Part shown: positions 5,838 through 7,301 of the stretch, piece after piece
Numbering within the stretch: position 1 is the first letter of the stretch
How the letters are laid out: every line of letters starts with the position of its first letter
Assembly: GCA_019689955.1 (NCBI GenBank)
Contig: JADGGM010000143.1
Location: forward strand, 1-7,301
Source of the DNA: Gemmatimonadaceae bacterium
GTDB lineage: Bacteria > Gemmatimonadota > Gemmatimonadetes > Gemmatimonadales > Gemmatimonadaceae
Reading direction: 5' to 3'
DNA length: 7,301 nucleotides
Translations under genes and position numbers: made by a program
Notes under the pieces: model-generated
What the model was told of the DNA's origin: nothing
What the model saw: only the letters and a program-made list of their open reading frames with translations
The model's database searches: none

Positions 5838-7045
5838 GCAGCAATCACGGGGGCCTCGCGCGGTGTCGGCGGCTGATAGGGTGTGCGATGGGTGAGCATG
5901 GCCCAGAGCACGTTGACGCGGCGGCGGGCGAGCGCGAGCACGGCTTGGTGATGGCGCTTCCCCTCGCGCCGCTTGCGGTCGTAGAAGGTGCGGCTCGCCG
6001 GATCGCGCAGGCTACAGAACGCACTTTGGTACAGCGCGCGTTTGAGCACGCGGTTGCCCCGCGTGCTGCGACGCAGGAAGCGCACGCGCCCCGACTGGCG
6101 CAGCACGGGGGCGAGGCCGGCCGCACTCGCGAGCGCATCGGGGGTGCCGAAGCGCGCGCGCAGATCGCCGCCCTGGCCTGCCTCGACGAGGAACTCGCCG
6201 GCCAAGACGGCCCCCATCCCTGGCAGGCTCGTGATGAGGGCCCCGTCAGGGTGCGCGGCCACCGCCGCGGTGAGCTCGGCGTCGAGCGCGTGCAGGCGCT
6301 CGCGCGCGGCGAGCGCCTCCTGGGCGAGCTCGCGGACGAAGCGCGCGGCCATCGCCTCGCCGGGCACGGCGAGGGACTGCTCGGCGGCCGCGGCGCACGC
6401 CGCGGCGGCCAGGGCGCGGGCCCGGGCGTCGGTGGTATGCTGGCGCAAGTAGCGCGTCACCCGGGCCACGCCGGCGCCGCGCACCTCACGCGGCGTCACG
6501 TAGCGGACGAGGAGGTGCAGGGCGCTGGCGGTCGTCAGGTCGAGCCGGCGCTCGAGGCCGGGGTGGATGGTGAGCAGCAGCTCGTGCAGCCGGGCCAGGC
6601 GGCGCGTCTGCTCGCTGACCAGGTCGCGTCGCCGGCCGACCAACAGGCGCAGCTCGACGGCGCTCGCCTCCTCCGCCGTGACGGGGCGCAGCGCGCGCCG
6701 CGTGCGGACCTGGTCGGCGATGACGCGCGCGTCGCGGGGGTCGCTTTTGTGCTCCCCCCCGATCTGGCCTTCGCGCGCCCGATTGACGCTCAGCCCCGAG
6801 ACATAGACCACCGTCTCCCCGGCCGCGAGCAGCACCGCGACGGTGAGCGTGGCGATTCCGCCCAGCACGTCGACGCCGACGCGGCGCTCGGTGCTGGGGC
6901 CGAGGGCCGCCAACTCCTCGCAGAGCGCGGCGAGCGCCCCCGGGGTGTTCGGCAGGGCGCGATCGAGCCGCACCCCACCGGTCTCGTCGAGCGCGGTCAC
7001 CCAGTGTGCGTCCTTCGCGATGTCGATCCCCACGGCGATGCGCAT
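5834..7045 (-). CDS. IS110-family transposase (DEDD RuvC-like plus Transposase_20 serine domain)
   Basis: This 403-residue recombinase excises the element as a circle and inserts it under guidance of a bridge RNA, as established for IS621. The N-terminal RuvC-like domain begins MRIAVGIDIAK (D8) and contains GVDVLGG (D59, where the family usually has Glu) and KSDPRDARVIAD (D102, D105). A helical middle part (about 130-260) is the likely dimerisation region. The C-terminal domain starts with a helix-hairpin-helix, SLPGMGAVLAGEF (about 273-285), then SAAGLAPVLRQSG, whose serines at about 307 and 318 are the candidates for the catalytic serine, then a basic stretch ending near RTPYQPP. I start at the ATG at 7045 because GGGAGGG (7055-7049) lies three bases upstream. 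A start at 7084 would run into the RNA gene. The stop TGA lies inside the TTGACA used by the circle-junction promoter. Confidence 0.95.
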   Translation of the reverse strand: MRIAVGIDIAKDAHWVTALDETGGVRLDRALPNTPGALAALCEELAALGPSTERRVGVDVLGGIATLTVAVLLAAGETVVYVSGLSVNRAREGQIGGEHKSDPRDARVIADQVRTRRALRPVTAEEASAVELRLLVGRRRDLVSEQTRRLARLHELLLTIHPGLERRLDLTTASALHLLVRYVTPREVRGAGVARVTRYLRQHTTDARARALAAAACAAAAEQSLAVPGEAMAARFVRELAQEALAARERLHALDAELTAAVAAHPDGALITSLPGMGAVLAGEFLVEAGQGGDLRARFGTPDALASAAGLAPVLRQSGRVRFLRRSTRGNRVLKRALYQSAFCSLRDPASRTFYDRKRREGKRHHQAVLALARRRVNVLWAMLTHRTPYQPPTPREAPVIAA

Positions 7046-7074
7046 TGGCCCTCCCGGGCTGACGGACGCCCCCC

Positions 7075-7260
7075 GACTCCTCACGCCGGCGTCGCCCTAC
7101 ACAGCGATGCGGTGGTCCCACCGTCGCCGAGCCTAATCAGCGGTCGGAGGAGCCACAGGGGACGGGGGGACGTGCCTCCGGAGCCATCGACGGCAGCCTG
7201 CATGAAAACCATCCCCGCCCCCCGGGGCATGTGCTCCAATACCTACGGCTCGAACCCTAC
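7075..7260 (-). ncRNA. Predicted bridge RNA of the IS110 element (target loop and donor loop)
   Basis: About 186 bases, read on the - strand from near 7260. First comes a 5' hairpin GGTAT/ATGCC (7243-7239 with 7230-7226). The target loop is closed by GGGGGGCGGGG (7223-7213) with CCCCCCGTCCCC (7169-7158). Its left guide is TCATGC (7205-7200) and its right guide GGAGGCA (7179-7173), around a small GCC/GGC hairpin (7194-7183). The donor loop is closed by GGCTCCTC-CG-A-CCG (7154-7141) with CGGCG-T-GAGGAGTC (7088-7075). Its left guide is ATTAGGCT (7137-7130) and its right guide GTAGGGC (7100-7094), around the hairpin GCGACGGTG/CACCGCATCGC (7127-7104). Left guides equal the strand left of the core, and right guides are complementary to the strand right of it, as in IS621. 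All four match the real flanks and ends. Matches and stems are seen; function follows from the IS621 precedent. The exact ends are estimates. Confidence 0.82.
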
Positions 7261-7265
7261 TGAGC

Positions 7266-7271
7266 AAGGTA
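7266..7271 (-). promoter_or_regulatory. -10 half of the circle-junction promoter, in the left end
   Basis: The - strand reads TACCTT, keeping the T, A and final T that matter most in the -10 consensus. Paired with the TTGACA of the right end in the circular form, it would start transcription near 7261-7258, just ahead of the predicted bridge RNA structure. This split promoter is inferred from exact 17-base spacing and the IS621 precedent. Confidence 0.65.
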
Positions 7272-7272
7272 G

Positions 7273-7278
7273 GGCAGC
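7273..7278 (+). repeat. Right junction of the IS110 insertion, core AG at 7276-7277
   Basis: This is the second copy of GGCAGC. The bases before 7276 are element left end, and the bases from 7278 on are the original target (CATGACGGCC). The element also places AAGGTAGGG (7266-7274) just ahead of the next start codon, where it can replace the GGAGG left behind on the other side of the insertion. Confidence 0.75.
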
Positions 7279-7301
7279 ATGACGGCCGCGCCCTCCATGA
7301 C
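7279..7301 (+). CDS. Start of the next operon gene (partial, cut by window end)
   Basis: The visible codons read M-T-A-A-P-S-M and run off the window. Support comes from reconstruction: without the element this ATG overlaps the BatA-like stop as ATGA and has GGAGG five bases upstream, the same coupling as between the DUF58 and BatA-like genes. In the present allele the element's AAGGTAGGG lies upstream instead. MoxR-DUF58-BatA operons usually continue with another membrane or VWA-type protein, but seven residues are too few to name it. Confidence 0.6.

Larger units (their letters stand above)
5821..7275 (-). mobile_element. Complete IS110-family insertion sequence with a bridge-RNA-bearing left end
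   Basis: The element is 1455 bp plus a 2-bp core present at both junctions (5819-5820 and 7276-7277). It lies on the - strand. The right end downstream of the transposase is only 13 bp, while the left end upstream of it is 230 bp. This asymmetry is that of the IS110 group, whose bridge RNA comes from the left end, not the IS1111 group. There are no long terminal inverted repeats, and only a short subterminal one (CCCTAC 7255-7260 with GTAGGG 7269-7274). Deleting the element with one core restores GAGGAGGCAGCATGACG, a well-formed stop/start overlap between two operon genes. The RNA guides support the same boundaries independently. The element looks intact: full-length transposase, both ends, and a promoter that forms on circularisation. 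Confidence 0.88.

Noticed and set aside
7046..7084. Transposase start at 7084
   Set aside because: It would add 13 residues before the conserved MRIAVGID start and overlap the bridge RNA; the ATG at 7045 has GGGAGGG directly upstream.
5822..7261. CT on the + strand at 5822-5823 and 7260-7261 as the insertion core
   Set aside because: It also gives a plausible restored gene end (GCC TGA) and ribosome binding site, but it does not fit the guide segments, the 17-base promoter spacing or the ATGA overlap as well as the core at 5819-5820 and 7276-7277.
1..7301. CRISPR arrays, tRNA or rRNA genes
   Set aside because: No regularly spaced repeats, cloverleaf or conserved rRNA segments were seen on either strand.

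Overview
The window is very GC-rich with strong G/C wobble use. Its gene content is a BlaI/M56 pair, a small lipoprotein with a TonB-plug-like C-terminus, and a MoxR-DUF58-BatA-type operon. This set suggests an environmental Gram-negative bacterium, most plausibly Gemmatimonadota or a similar high-GC phylum. The assignment rests on composition and gene content only.

Layout. (1) Bases 1-1770 hold a promoter flanked by two operator-like palindromes, then a BlaI/MecI-type repressor and an M56 (BlaR1-type) membrane metalloprotease that overlap by ATGA. (2) Bases 1771-2289 hold a strong hairpin and a 134-residue lipoprotein. (3) Bases 2290-5825 hold a structured intergenic region with a third, perfect copy of the operator palindrome. 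It is followed by a MoxR AAA+ ATPase, a DUF58 protein and a BatA-like membrane protein, closely packed or overlapping and all on the + strand. (4) Bases 5821-7275 are a complete IS110-family element on the - strand. It has a 403-residue transposase, a right end of only 13 bp and a left end of about 230 bp. (5) Bases 7279-7301 are the first codons of the next gene of the interrupted operon.

The main result is in the IS110 element. Its left end appears to encode a bridge RNA that can be read directly. Two internal loops occur in the order target loop, donor loop. Each has a left and a right guide around a hairpin. The four guides match the actual flanks (TCATG/C and GGAGGC/A) and the actual element ends (ATTAGGCT and GTAGGGC). 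They place the crossover at a CT core (AG on the + strand). Joining the two element ends across that core creates TTGACA-N17-TACCTT, a near-ideal promoter reading into the RNA. Removing the element restores GGAGGC-AG-CATGACG, in which the BatA-like stop codon overlaps the next start codon as ATGA. The insertion leaves the encoded BatA-like protein unchanged, and the element supplies a substitute stop codon and a substitute ribosome binding site.

A second thread is regulatory. The palindrome TACGGG-N4-CCCGTA occurs twice at the blaI promoter and once ahead of the MoxR operon. The BlaI-type repressor may therefore control both its own operon and the MoxR operon.
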